DNA of 64,000 bases from Campylobacter anatolicus (GTDB lineage: Bacteria > Campylobacterota > Campylobacteria > Campylobacterales > Campylobacteraceae), in assembly GCF_018145655.1 (NCBI RefSeq), contig NZ_JAGSSY010000002.1:1-64000 (forward strand). Direction: 5' to 3'. The position numbers and the translations under genes are program-made. Numbering within the stretch: position 1 is the first letter of the stretch; each line of letters begins with the position of its first letter. This document shows, piece by piece, positions 29,975 to 39,384 of the stretch. The notes below the pieces were generated by a model. That model saw nothing but the letters and a program-made list of their open reading frames with translations. It did not search any database and was not told where the DNA came from.

Positions 29975-32008
29975 GTGAGTAAAAAAAGTAAAATATCGAT
30001 AAACGATCTAACTTTAGACGATAAAAGCTTAGAACAAAAAAAGGAAGTCATACCTCAAGGGACTTTAAACCCAATATTTGAAAAAAATATAAAAGCTATC
30101 TTTCAACAAGATGAAATTTTAGCCGCAAGGCTTTTTGCACTTGATTCGCAAGATAAATATGAAGTTTTCGTAGGTAAAGATCCAATCGATATAAATATCA
30201 TAGACAAACAAACTCTAAAATATATTTACGAGCATCCAGCCAAAGACGTACAAGATATGCTTGAAAGCTTAGAAAAAGAGTATAAACGCTATCCGATTAT
30301 GTATTTTTATGGATTAGGTAACGGTATATTCTACAAGGCTATGTTGGCAAATCAAACTCACCAAAAGATAGTCGTTATAGAGCCAGATATCGATATAATA
30401 TATATAGTTTTAAATTTATTAGATCTTTCACAAGAGCTTATGAGCGAGAGATTAACACTATTTTACTCCAAATTTGCTACCTATACGCAATTTTTTTATC
30501 TAGTGGCAAAGCCTGAATTTACTATCTATGCAAAGCTTTATAATTTGCATATTCACACGCCATTTTACGATCAATTTGATGAGGATTACGCACGAATAAA
30601 CAAAGATTTTACCAAGGCTATATCGCAAATGGTGGCAGGACATGGTAATAGCATAGATGATAATCTTATAGGAGTGCAAAATCATATAGAAAATTTACCG
30701 ACTATGATAACAAACTACGCATATGTAGATCTTATTAAAAAACGCCATAAGCTTATGGATACCGCTATCATTGTCTCAACCGGCCCAAGTCTAGACAAAC
30801 AGCTAGATACTCTTAAAAAATTTGCTCCATATGTGACCGTCATCAGTTTAGATGCGTCCTATCCGATACTATCTAAGCACGGTATAGTGCCTGATTATGT
30901 TACATCTATCGAGCGTGTAGAGGCCACATCGAGCTTTTTTAAGAAAAGATACAACAAATTTGATAAAGATATATACTTCATAGTCGCGTCTTTAACACAT
31001 AAACAAACTATAAAAAATATACTTCCAAGACGTTTGGTATTGACTATGAGACCTCAGCAAAATGAGACAGTGTTTAAGCTAAATAATTACGGATATTTAG
31101 GTATCGGACACTCTACAGCAAATCAAGCCTACCAACTTGCATACGTTTTAGGACATAAAAATATCGTGCTTATAGGACAAGATCTGGCTTTCGCTCCTGA
31201 TGGCTCAAGCCACGCTAAAGGACACGCTTTCGCACAAGATGATGAGTATCTTTATGTCCCAGCTTATGGCGGAGAGGGCGAAGTAAGGACGACTTATATA
31301 TGGGAAAAATTTAAAAATCAGTTTGAAGCTGACATAGAAAACTCAAAAAGCAAAGATGTCATAACCTACAACTGCACTGAGGGCGGAGCAAGGATAAATG
31401 GAGCGACAGAAAAGCCATTTTTAGAGACAATGCAAGAGCTTTGCAAGGATAAAAAGGTTAAAAATTTACCAAATATAAATCAAGTTAAAACACAAATCGC
31501 CAATAAAAATTTAATCAAAGCTTATAACTTTATAGCCAAAAAAATTGAAATTCAAGAAAGGGTCAAGAACGAAACAGAAAAAGTCTTTTTGCAGATAGTT
31601 AATGATATAGATGATATCATAAAGATGCGTGATGATGGCAAGATAACAGAAAAGCTATTTCCAAGATTGATAAAAATATCAAAAAAGATAGACAACATAA
31701 AAAATGTCATAAGCAAAGCACGCTATAAGACATATATCGAAAATATCGTTACTATCTCAGTATTTTTCCAAGAGTTAGAACTAGCTAAAATTTCAGTCGC
31801 ACCAAGTGATACAAACTTACAAAAGACAAATAAGCTCGTTGAGTGGGTAGAAATTCATAAATACTGGCTATTTTCAGTAGCTGGTGGGCTAAATGCAGAG
31901 ATACAGATCACACGCCAAGCTGCAAAACCACTCATAAAAGAGCTTAAAAAGCGTGGTATTATGCCTGATATATCACTTGGTAAAAGTAAAGATAATTTTA
32001 AACTTTAA
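29975..32008 (+). CDS. Motility accessory factor, probable flagellin pseudaminic acid transferase
   Basis: Maf-family protein (677 residues) expected to attach activated nonulosonic acid to flagellin in the cytoplasm. The central DUF115/MptE-like domain is clear: TAIIVSTGPSLDKQLDTLKK near residue 264, VISLDASYPILSKHGIVPDYV near residue 290 (given here in parts: ISLDASYPI and HGIVPDYV), GIGHSTANQAYQLAYVLGH near residue 374, and IGQDLAFAPDGSSHAKGH near residue 395. GTG 29975 has AAGGAG five bases upstream. It lies between pseI and the flagellin gene, fitting its role. Confidence 0.88.
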   Translation: MSKKSKISINDLTLDDKSLEQKKEVIPQGTLNPIFEKNIKAIFQQDEILAARLFALDSQDKYEVFVGKDPIDINIIDKQTLKYIYEHPAKDVQDMLESLEKEYKRYPIMYFYGLGNGIFYKAMLANQTHQKIVVIEPDIDIIYIVLNLLDLSQELMSERLTLFYSKFATYTQFFYLVAKPEFTIYAKLYNLHIHTPFYDQFDEDYARINKDFTKAISQMVAGHGNSIDDNLIGVQNHIENLPTMITNYAYVDLIKKRHKLMDTAIIVSTGPSLDKQLDTLKKFAPYVTVISLDASYPILSKHGIVPDYVTSIERVEATSSFFKKRYNKFDKDIYFIVASLTHKQTIKNILPRRLVLTMRPQQNETVFKLNNYGYLGIGHSTANQAYQLAYVLGHKNIVLIGQDLAFAPDGSSHAKGHAFAQDDEYLYVPAYGGEGEVRTTYIWEKFKNQFEADIENSKSKDVITYNCTEGGARINGATEKPFLETMQELCKDKKVKNLPNINQVKTQIANKNLIKAYNFIAKKIEIQERVKNETEKVFLQIVNDIDDIIKMRDDGKITEKLFPRLIKISKKIDNIKNVISKARYKTYIENIVTISVFFQELELAKISVAPSDTNLQKTNKLVEWVEIHKYWLFSVAGGLNAEIQITRQAAKPLIKELKKRGIMPDISLGKSKDNFKL

Positions 32009-32033
32009 TAAAAATTTTTATGTATTAAATTTA

Positions 32034-32057
32034 CTAGAGCCACTTTGGTGACTCTAG
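32034..32057 (+). terminator. Probable terminator of the pse-maf transcript
   Basis: CTAGAG.C.CAC-TTTG-GTG.A.CTCTAG forms a nine-pair stem with a single mismatch and a four-base loop, 26 bases after the maf stop, followed by CTTTATG. The U tract is short. Confidence 0.5.
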
Positions 32058-32099
32058 CTTTATGAGTTTACACTATATGCGTTAAATTCGAAGTATCAA

Positions 32100-32126
32100 G
32101 CTTTGTAGCGACTAGCGACACAAAGC
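32100..32126. repeat. Hairpin between maf and flagellin genes
   Basis: GCTTTGT at 32100-32106 pairs with ACAAAGC at 32120-32126 around a 13-base loop. It lies between two stronger hairpins and may add to transcript insulation between the convergent genes. Confidence 0.4.
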
Positions 32127-32129
32127 AAG

Positions 32130-32161
32130 AAAAGACGCTAAGCTAAAAGTAGCAAAGCGTC
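32130..32161 (-). terminator. Flagellin transcription terminator
   Basis: On the minus strand GACGCT-TT-GCTA-CTTT-TAGC-TT-AGCGTC forms a ten-pair stem with one internal loop, followed by TTTTCTTG. It lies about 30 bases downstream of the flagellin stop codon. Confidence 0.75.
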
Positions 32162-32190
32162 AATACTAAAGTTTAAACTTTACGAGATTA

Positions 32191-33696
32191 CTACTGCAAC
32201 AATCTCATTACGTTTTGTTGAACAGCGTTAGCTTGGCTCATAGCATAGCTTCCTGACTGAGCTAGGATGTTATACTTAGAGAAGTTTGCTGACTCAGAAG
32301 CAAAGTCCACATCGCGGATCTGACTCTCAGCTGATTTAACATTTACTTGAGTTACTGTTATGTTATTGACAGTAGATATAAGTTGATTTTGAACAGAACC
32401 TAGGTCTGAGCGGATAAGGTCAAGAGTCTTTTGAGCTGACTCAGCTATATCCATAACAGCCATCGCACCGCGTAGTGTCATAACACCAGCAGCTTGATTA
32501 GATGATATATTGCCACTCATTCTTGAAAAGCCCATAGCTGTAGCTAGATTTTTATCTATCTGACCGCGGATATCGCGTAGAGATACTGACTGCTGTGCAC
32601 CACCTTTATCGCTAAATGCTACTGATAGTTTTGGTCCGTTTCCGCCTTTCATCTTTATATCACGACCATCTAGTCTAACAAGATTAAGTCTTCCGATAAA
32701 TCCTTTAGTCAAAGCCGTACCATTTGCATCTTTACCTTTGCCACCAAGACCTTTAGATATATCAGTACCTTTAGCTTCTATAGCACGTCCTGAACGGCTT
32801 GTTAAGACCATTCTGCCCTCTGCGTCCAAAGATGCCTCTACGCCTGTTTGATCTTTTACAGCGTTTATAGCATTTACTAAAGCACCGTTGCTATCACCAG
32901 CCTTAACATCTAGGTCGCCTATCTTTACGCCATTGATACTAAATGATTTAATTAAACCACCAGATATAGCTTTAGAGCTCTTCCAAGTAACGTCATATGT
33001 AGCACGGACACCTGTTTTATCAGATACTTTGTTGATATTCTCAGCTAAAGCACCTAGTCCTGTTCCTAAGCTAGATGATATAGTAGCAGCTGCTACTTTT
33101 ACATCATTTATACCATCTACGTTTAAGAATGTAAGAGTTATTTTACCGCCAGCTGTTAAAAGCTTAGAGCTTTCAAATCTTGTAAGACCTATCTTATCAG
33201 ATGTAGTAGCACCTATGCTAGCTTTAACTGTTTGGTTAGAGTATGCACCTATTTGGAACTCTTTGTTAGAAAATGTTCCATTTAGAAGTTGTTGACCGTT
33301 AAAAGATGTGGTGTTACCTATGTTATCAAGCTCTTCCATAAGGCGAACGATGTCAGCTTGAAGTGCTTGACGTGAGCTAGTTGTTTGACCATCTTGAGCT
33401 GACTGAGTAGCTTTAACCTTGATAGTCTCAAGAATTTTTAGTTGCTCATCCATAGCTTTATCAGCTGTCTGAATGATACCGATAGCGTCGTTACCATTTG
33501 CGATAGCTTGACCAAGTGTACTAGCTTGTGAACGAAGACTATCTGCGATAGCCAAACCTGATGCATCATCAGCTGCTGTTTGAATTCTCAAACCAGAGCT
33601 TAGTCTGCCTAGTGAGTTAGAAAGGTTTCTGTTGTTTCCAACTGCGTTTGCGTGTGAATTCATCGCATTTATGTTAGTGTTTATACGAAAACTCAT
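32191..33696 (-). CDS. Flagellin
   Basis: Filament subunit (501 residues, shorter than the roughly 570-residue C. jejuni flagellins). The conserved D0/D1 ends are intact: [20 protein letters not shown] and [19 protein letters not shown] at the N terminus, and [15 protein letters not shown] at the C terminus. The middle (about residues 180-390) is the variable surface region where pseudaminic acid is O-linked to Ser and Thr. Transcription is from a sigma-28 promoter at 33744-33770, and AAAGGAT precedes ATG 33696. Campylobacter usually has two tandem flagellin genes; only one is here, so I leave flaA or flaB open. Confidence 0.95.
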   Translation of the reverse strand: MSFRINTNINAMNSHANAVGNNRNLSNSLGRLSSGLRIQTAADDASGLAIADSLRSQASTLGQAIANGNDAIGIIQTADKAMDEQLKILETIKVKATQSAQDGQTTSSRQALQADIVRLMEELDNIGNTTSFNGQQLLNGTFSNKEFQIGAYSNQTVKASIGATTSDKIGLTRFESSKLLTAGGKITLTFLNVDGINDVKVAAATISSSLGTGLGALAENINKVSDKTGVRATYDVTWKSSKAISGGLIKSFSINGVKIGDLDVKAGDSNGALVNAINAVKDQTGVEASLDAEGRMVLTSRSGRAIEAKGTDISKGLGGKGKDANGTALTKGFIGRLNLVRLDGRDIKMKGGNGPKLSVAFSDKGGAQQSVSLRDIRGQIDKNLATAMGFSRMSGNISSNQAAGVMTLRGAMAVMDIAESAQKTLDLIRSDLGSVQNQLISTVNNITVTQVNVKSAESQIRDVDFASESANFSKYNILAQSGSYAMSQANAVQQNVMRLLQ

Positions 33697-34022
33697 TGTA
33701 AATCCTTTTAGTTTTAGTTACGACATCTTGTCGCACAAATACTATATCGGAAGTTTTTTTAAAAACTTTAGGGGTGATGATAAATTTAAATTTATATTGT
33801 TTGTTTTATATATGTTGTGGGTGAAATTTACTAAAAAGCTTAAGCTTCTCTGCAATTACTTATGCTAGACACTACATATATCTTTACCTTGTCTGTGTAG
33901 GTGTTTATCTATCTTGCAAAATAGTGCAATCAAGCCCTTTGAATATGATAAATTTATCCATCTCTACCTATATTATAGAATTTTTTGTTACAATTACGCG
34001 AAAAAATCAAAAAGGCTAGATA
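33697..34022. other. Divergent intergenic region between flagellin and topA
   Basis: About 326 bases holding the leftward sigma-28 flagellin promoter and, on the right, the rightward topA promoter region. A short open frame within it (33632-33868) has no protein-like character. No other element was recognised. Confidence 0.55.
33744..33770 (-). promoter_or_regulatory. Sigma-28 (FliA) promoter of the flagellin gene
   Basis: On the minus strand TAAAG (33770-33766) is followed after 15 bases by CCGATAT (33750-33744), an excellent match to the Campylobacter sigma-28 consensus. It lies about 50 bases upstream of the flagellin ATG. Confidence 0.9.
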
Positions 34023-36143
34023 ATGAAAGACTTAATCATCGTAGAATCTCCTGCCAAAGCAAAGACGATAAATAACTTCTTAGGCAAGGACTACAACGTC
34101 ATCGCCTCAAAAGGACACATAAGAGATCTGCCAAAAACAAGCTTTGGCATAAAGATAGAAGATGATAAATTTATACCTGAATACCGCGTAAGTACCGATC
34201 ACTCTAAAATAGTAAAAGAGATAAAAGAACTAGCTAAAAACGCAAATGAGATCTATCTAGCAACTGATGAGGATAGAGAGGGAGAGGCGATAGCGTTTCA
34301 CATCGCAAACGCCATAGGCAAAGACGCTACAAAGCTACCGCGTATAGTGTTTCACGAGATAACAAAAAGTGCTATAAATAATGCCTTGCAAAATCCACGC
34401 CATATAAATATGCATAGCGTAAATGCTCAGCAAACACGTCGTCTACTCGATCGCATAGTCGGATACAAGCTAAGTCCGCTTTTAAATTTAAAGATACAAA
34501 AGGGGCTTAGTGCTGGGCGTGTGCAGAGTGCAGCCTTAAAAATAATAGTCGATCGTGAGCGTGAAATTCAAGCATTTAAACCGATCGAATACTACTTGAT
34601 AGATACAAAATTTAAAAAAGACTTAGAGGCTGAGCTGATAAAATTTGAAAGTCAAAAGATAGAGAAGCTAACGATCACAAATGCCGATCGTGCGAAGTAT
34701 ATCGTGCAGAATTTAAAAGATAAAAAATTTAGCGTCCGCGATATAGAGAGCAAAGATCGCAAGATCCAGCCAAGTCCGCCGTTTATGACCTCAACACTTC
34801 AACAAAGTGCGAGTAACCGACTAGGATTTAGCCCCAAAAAGACGATGATGATAGCTCAGACATTGTATGAAGGCGTGCAGACGCATGAGGGCTTTATGGG
34901 TGCGATAACATATATGAGAACAGATAGCTTAAATTTAGCCAAAGAGGCGGTAGCGGCGGCTCGCGAGATGATAAAAAATGAATTTGGTGATAAGTATCTG
35001 CCGAGCAAGGCGGTCTTTTACACTACGCACTCAAAAGGAGCTCAAGAGGCTCACGAAGCGATACGTCCGACAAATTTAAGCTTTACTCCAGCTATTGCGG
35101 CGAAATTTTTAGAAAAGGACGCTTTAAGACTTTATACGCTTATATATAACAGATTTTTAGCATCTCAGATGAACCCTTGTGTTAGCCAAACGCAAAATGT
35201 CTTTGTTGTAAGCGAAAATGCAGAGTTTAAGATAAGTGGTCGCAAGGTTGTATTTGATGGATTTTACCGCGTTTATGGCGATATGGATAAAGATAAAATT
35301 TTACCAAATTTAAACATCGGCGACGAGATGAGCTTAGAGAGCATTAAGTCCACTCAGCACTTTACTGAGCCGCCTTCTCGCTACTCAGAGGCAGGACTAG
35401 TTAAAAAGCTAGAGAGCCTAGGTATCGGACGTCCTAGCACCTACGCACCGACCATATCGCTATTAACAAGCCGAGAATACGTCCGAATAGAGAAAAAACA
35501 GCTCATACCAAATGAAGTGGCGTTTACAATGATGAGCGTTTTAGAAGAGCATTTTAGCAACATTGTTGATAGCGAATTTACCTCTCGCCTTGAAGAAAAG
35601 CTAGATGAGATCGCTGAAGATAAAGCCGACTGGCAAAAGGTGCTAAATGACTTTTACTATCCGTTTATTGATAAAATCTCAGAGGGTAAAACAAATATAA
35701 AAAGCCTAAAAGTATCCACACCGATCGGAGAAAAATGCCCGGAATGTGGCGGTGAACTAGTCAAACGCAAGGGGCGATATGGCGAGTTTATAGCGTGTGG
35801 AAACTTCCCAAAATGCAAATACTCACGCAATATCAAATCAGATGAAAATCAGTCAAGCATAAACGGTGAGAGTGGCGAAGATGTAGCAAAACCAATAAGA
35901 GCGAAAAAAGAGATCGTTAAGCTTGAAGTGCCGTGTCCAAAATGTGGCGGGGATATAGTGGAGAGATTTAGTAGACGTGGTAAATTTTATGGGTGTGCAA
36001 ACTACCCCAAATGCGACTTTATCAGCAACTACGAGCCAACTGAGTATAAGTGTGATACGTGTGGTGGTATGATAGTTAAAAAAGAGCTGAAAAAAGGGAC
36101 ATTCTTAGAGTGTGTCAAGTGCAAGAACAAAAAAGAAATTTAA
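34023..36143 (+). CDS. topA: DNA topoisomerase I
   Basis: Type IA topoisomerase relaxing negative supercoils. The 706-residue protein has an N-terminal Toprim domain (LIIVESPAKAKTI, later LATDEDREGEAIAFH), the active-site Tyr in GAITYMRTDSLNLA near residue 298, and three C-terminal tetracysteine zinc fingers: CPECGGELVKRKGRYGEF with CGNFPKC, CPKCGGDIVERF with CANYPKC, and CDTCGGMIV with CVKC. ATG 34023 starts the topA-phosphodiesterase-bioB operon. Its 3' end overlaps the next gene by 34 bases. Confidence 0.96.
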   Translation: MKDLIIVESPAKAKTINNFLGKDYNVIASKGHIRDLPKTSFGIKIEDDKFIPEYRVSTDHSKIVKEIKELAKNANEIYLATDEDREGEAIAFHIANAIGKDATKLPRIVFHEITKSAINNALQNPRHINMHSVNAQQTRRLLDRIVGYKLSPLLNLKIQKGLSAGRVQSAALKIIVDREREIQAFKPIEYYLIDTKFKKDLEAELIKFESQKIEKLTITNADRAKYIVQNLKDKKFSVRDIESKDRKIQPSPPFMTSTLQQSASNRLGFSPKKTMMIAQTLYEGVQTHEGFMGAITYMRTDSLNLAKEAVAAAREMIKNEFGDKYLPSKAVFYTTHSKGAQEAHEAIRPTNLSFTPAIAAKFLEKDALRLYTLIYNRFLASQMNPCVSQTQNVFVVSENAEFKISGRKVVFDGFYRVYGDMDKDKILPNLNIGDEMSLESIKSTQHFTEPPSRYSEAGLVKKLESLGIGRPSTYAPTISLLTSREYVRIEKKQLIPNEVAFTMMSVLEEHFSNIVDSEFTSRLEEKLDEIAEDKADWQKVLNDFYYPFIDKISEGKTNIKSLKVSTPIGEKCPECGGELVKRKGRYGEFIACGNFPKCKYSRNIKSDENQSSINGESGEDVAKPIRAKKEIVKLEVPCPKCGGDIVERFSRRGKFYGCANYPKCDFISNYEPTEYKCDTCGGMIVKKELKKGTFLECVKCKNKKEI

Positions 36144-36667
36144 AGATAGGTATCATCAGCGATAGTCATCATAGGATGGATGTAGCAAAAGAGGCTATAG
36201 ATTTACTCGTGAAAAATGGTTGCGAGCTAGTGCTTCACGCTGGGGATATATTAAAGAGTGAATGTCTTAAATATCTTCAAGATAGTGGCGTAGCGTATCG
36301 TGCAGTGATAGGAAATAACGACTCGCATTTAAGTGTTTTAAAGGTCAAATTTGATCTATTTGATGAGCCGTATGAGTTTAAGTTTAAAGAGCTTGGCATA
36401 AGGCTTATGCACCACTCTAAATTTATAAACACTAAAAATAATAATGTAAATCTCGTGGTATTTGGTCATACACATAGCTTTACGACACTACTTCAAAATG
36501 ACTGCTTAATAATCAATCCGGGTGAGATTTGTGGGAGAAATTTTGGCGTTTTTACTTTTGCAATGGTAGAGTTTGATGGTAAAAATTTTAATGTTTATAA
36601 ATTTAGCAAAACTCCCCAAAGCACGGAGTTTAAGGTGGAAAATATAAATTTACAAGGACAAAGATGA
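36110..36667 (+). CDS. YfcE/MJ0936-type metallophosphoesterase
   Basis: Small calcineurin-like phosphodiesterase. Metal-binding motifs appear in order: GIISDSHHRMD, LVLHAGDILKSE, VIGNNDSHLS, and VVFGHTHSFT, all typical of the YfcE family; the substrate is unknown. GTG 36110 lies inside topA (GTG 36119 is an alternative). The stop overlaps the bioB ATG by four bases, so the three genes are probably translated from one message. Confidence 0.82.
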   Translation: MCQVQEQKRNLKIGIISDSHHRMDVAKEAIDLLVKNGCELVLHAGDILKSECLKYLQDSGVAYRAVIGNNDSHLSVLKVKFDLFDEPYEFKFKELGIRLMHHSKFINTKNNNVNLVVFGHTHSFTTLLQNDCLIINPGEICGRNFGVFTFAMVEFDGKNFNVYKFSKTPQSTEFKVENINLQGQR

Positions 36668-37503
36668 ATACGATAATGCTGTGTGCCATAAGCTCACTGA
36701 GTGCAGGAAATTGTAGTGAAGATTGTGCGTATTGCACTCAAAGTGTAGGTGTAAAAAGCGATATACAACGCTACAATCTAAAAACGCCAGAACAAGTTAT
36801 AGCCGAAGCTAAAAAAGCCTACGAATACCACGCCTTGGGCTTTTGTCTGGTTACAAGTGGAGCTAGGCTGACAGATAAAAAGACCGAAGATGTCGCACGA
36901 ATAGCCAAGGCTGTGAGTGAGGCGGTGCCTGAGCTTATGCTTATCGCCTGTAATGGTATGGCAACACGCGAGCAGCTACGTGAACTAAAAAAGGCTGGAG
37001 TATTTAGCTACAATCACAACCTTGAAACAAGCCGTGAGTACTTCAGTAAAATTTGCACGACGCACTCGTGGGATGAGCGATATGAGACAAATTTAAACGC
37101 ACAAGCCGAAGGATTACAGCTTTGTTGTGGTGGAATTTATGGTATAGGCGAGAGTGAAGCTGATAGAGTGAGTTTTAGACGAAGTCTGGCAGAGCTTAAG
37201 CCGTTTTCAAGCCCTATAAATTTTTTCATAGCTAACCCTGCTTTAAATTTACAACAGCCACGTTTAAGCGTAGATGAAGCACTAAAAATCATAGATGATA
37301 CGGTAAAAACCCTACCAAACACTCGTATAATGATAGCTGGTGGACGTGAAGCAGTACTTGGGGAACGTCAGTATGAGATATTTGATCATGGTGTGAGTGC
37401 AGTTGTTATAGGGGATTATCTCACAACAAAAGGCGAAGAGAGACTAAAAGATATAGAGCAGTTTAAAAAGATGGGCTTTAGCTTTGCAAGCAAGTGCCAC
37501 TAA
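36664..37503 (+). CDS. bioB: Biotin synthase
   Basis: Radical-SAM enzyme inserting sulfur into dethiobiotin. The 279-residue protein carries the [4Fe-4S] motif CSEDCAYCTQS (Cys x3 Cys x2 Cys) near residue 18, YNHNLETSREYF near residue 117, CCGGIYGIGE near residue 154, and IMIAGGREAVLGERQ near residue 221 with residues of the [2Fe-2S] site. It is about 30-60 residues shorter than enteric BioB, as in other epsilonproteobacteria. It supplies biotin for AccB, whose gene is at 60772. Confidence 0.93.
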   Translation: MNTIMLCAISSLSAGNCSEDCAYCTQSVGVKSDIQRYNLKTPEQVIAEAKKAYEYHALGFCLVTSGARLTDKKTEDVARIAKAVSEAVPELMLIACNGMATREQLRELKKAGVFSYNHNLETSREYFSKICTTHSWDERYETNLNAQAEGLQLCCGGIYGIGESEADRVSFRRSLAELKPFSSPINFFIANPALNLQQPRLSVDEALKIIDDTVKTLPNTRIMIAGGREAVLGERQYEIFDHGVSAVVIGDYLTTKGEERLKDIEQFKKMGFSFASKCH

Positions 37504-37545
37504 GATTAAGGCGTTTAAGCTCACGTAAACACCTTAATCTCTTTT
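37504..37545 (+). terminator. Rho-independent terminator of bioB
   Basis: GATTAAGG-C-GTTTA, an eight-base loop, TAAAC-A-CCTTAATC, then TCTTTT. The 13-pair stem with a single mismatch starts right after the bioB stop and lies between convergent genes, so it may serve both strands. Confidence 0.85.
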
Positions 37546-37549
37546 AAAT

Positions 37550-38107
37550 TTATCTACACTCCACCTTTGGAGCGTTTGTCATAAAATAGCTCTCGTGAGA
37601 GTTTATAAACTCACGTGCAGACTTTAGATCATTAAATCGTTGTGCGTAAAACAAGATGATAATACCGCAGTTTTGCTTAGTTGCAATATTAAAATTTACT
37701 TCATAGTCGCTAAAGTTAGCATTGTTTGGCATAGGATAGTAAAGCGTCTTGTCAATAGCACGATTTTCGTCTAGCTTTGTTATACTGTATTCATGATTTT
37801 CTATGTCATGCACGTTTTTGATGGAATCTATATAAACGTCAATATCTTTTAAGTTTGGATCATACATTACGCTTATTAGCTTACTCCAGCTAAAATCCTT
37901 CTCGCCCTTTAGATAATACTCCACTAAATTATCCGTAGTATAAGTTTTGCTAAATTTTTCACCATTATAGAGTATCGTATCTGGCAGATTTAAAGCATTA
38001 AGCGTATCACTTTTGCTCGGTGTAGTAGCATATGGGATACTTTGCATATTTAAACAACCGCTCAAAGCAAAAGCCATAAGCGATGATAATAAAATTTTAA
38101 ATTTCAT
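37550..38107 (-). CDS. Putative lipoprotein of unknown function
   Basis: A 185-residue protein with a lipoprotein signal peptide: Lys-rich start, hydrophobic core, and lipobox ALSGC with Cys near residue 18. The rest is soluble, with DFSWSKLISVMYDPN near residue 73 and an aromatic-rich C-terminal half. I do not recognise a family. ATG 38107 follows AAGGAAGT. It is convergent with bioB and divergent from the antiporter gene. Confidence 0.65.
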   Translation of the reverse strand: MKFKILLSSLMAFALSGCLNMQSIPYATTPSKSDTLNALNLPDTILYNGEKFSKTYTTDNLVEYYLKGEKDFSWSKLISVMYDPNLKDIDVYIDSIKNVHDIENHEYSITKLDENRAIDKTLYYPMPNNANFSDYEVNFNIATKQNCGIIILFYAQRFNDLKSAREFINSHESYFMTNAPKVECR

Positions 38108-38216
38108 TTTTACTTCCTTTTTTGCGTAATTATATAAATTTATCGCACAAGACTATCTTAATCAAATCATAACAAATTTTAATATATAATCAGCCAAATT
38201 TTAACAAAGGGAAATC

Positions 38217-39383
38217 TTGCAAACTGATAACGTGAGCGAACTTAGCATACTTATTACACTAGCTTTTATCATCTTTGCATCGCCGTATTTTTCGCGAGTT
38301 TTGCGTATTCCGATCGCACCGGTTGAGATTATGCTGGGTGCTGTGGCAGGATATCTTGGCTTTATCGGTAACAATGAAATTTTTAAGCTCATAAGCGAAG
38401 TCGGCTTTTTCTTTTTGATGTTTTTAGCGGGCATGGAGATAGACCTACAAATGTTTATAAACGCTGATCGCCGTGTGTTAAAGCTAGGCTTTATCTACCT
38501 AGCTATGCTTTATGCACTTGCGGCTACTCTGACGTTTGCCTTAAATTTAAATACTCTGTTTATCATCATTATCCCAATTATGAGTGTAGGTATGATATTT
38601 ACGCTGTTTAAAGAGTATGGAAAGAACGAAGAGTGGCTAAATTTAAGTATGCTAATCGCCTCCATCGGTGAGCTATTTAGTATCGTGTTTCTTACCTTTG
38701 CAACGGCTTATTTACAGTTTGGTGCAGGACTTGAGCTATGGCTGACTATCACATATTTAGCCCTATTTTTAGGGCTTAGTGTGCTTGGATTTAAATTTTT
38801 AAAAGTTCTTTTTTGGTGGTATCCATCGCTTAAGATTATCCTTATGCCACATTACGATAAGGATGAAAAAGACATACGTCTAAGCATTGCGGTATTTTTT
38901 TTAATGATAGTTTTGATGATATATCTGCACCTTGAAGTAGCCTTTGGTGCATTTATCGCTGGTATGTTTATCACTACATTTTTTGATCATAAAAAAGACC
39001 TACCGCATAAACTTGCTAGTTTTGGTTTTGGTTTTTTGGTACCGACATTTTTTGTCTATATCGGCTCAACGTTAAAGTTATCAAATTTACTTGTCAGCGA
39101 GATACTAAAAGACGCCTTTTTTATCGTATTTTCAATGATAATCTGCCGCTTTTTAGCTAGTTTTGCTTTCTTAAATATGTTAAAATTTAAAAAAATGGCA
39201 CTTTACACACTCTCACAGTCTATGCCACTTACACTTCTTATCGCAGTTGCTACCATAGCACACAAAACAGGTGGCATAAGTGAAAAATTTTACTCATCTT
39301 TCATACTTGCAAGTCTTTTACAAGCTATAATATCAATGGTACTCATAAAAATCATAATGGCTATCAAACCTGAAAGGAGGTAA
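38217..39383 (+). CDS. CPA2-family cation:proton antiporter
   Basis: Membrane antiporter (388 residues, about 11-13 hydrophobic segments) of the KefB/NapA type. Motifs include LRIPIAPVEIMLGAVAGYLG near residue 34, FFLMFLAGMEIDLQMF near residue 68, and LEVAFGAFIAGMFITT near residue 242 at the ion-binding position. No C-terminal RCK/TrkA domain is present. TTG 38217 follows AAAGGGAAA. The stop is one base from gltA, and the antiporter-gltA order matches Cj1684-Cj1682 in C. jejuni. Confidence 0.83.
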   Translation: MQTDNVSELSILITLAFIIFASPYFSRVLRIPIAPVEIMLGAVAGYLGFIGNNEIFKLISEVGFFFLMFLAGMEIDLQMFINADRRVLKLGFIYLAMLYALAATLTFALNLNTLFIIIIPIMSVGMIFTLFKEYGKNEEWLNLSMLIASIGELFSIVFLTFATAYLQFGAGLELWLTITYLALFLGLSVLGFKFLKVLFWWYPSLKIILMPHYDKDEKDIRLSIAVFFLMIVLMIYLHLEVAFGAFIAGMFITTFFDHKKDLPHKLASFGFGFLVPTFFVYIGSTLKLSNLLVSEILKDAFFIVFSMIICRFLASFAFLNMLKFKKMALYTLSQSMPLTLLIAVATIAHKTGGISEKFYSSFILASLLQAIISMVLIKIIMAIKPERR

Positions 39384-39384
39384 A

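Noticed and set aside
32888-33295. Open frame antisense to flagellin
   Set aside because: It mirrors the repetitive Ala/Ser/Thr coding of flagellin and has no start signals of its own.
33632-33868. Small open frame spanning the flagellin promoter
   Set aside because: It overlaps the flagellin 5' end and the sigma-28 promoter and has a random-looking sequence.
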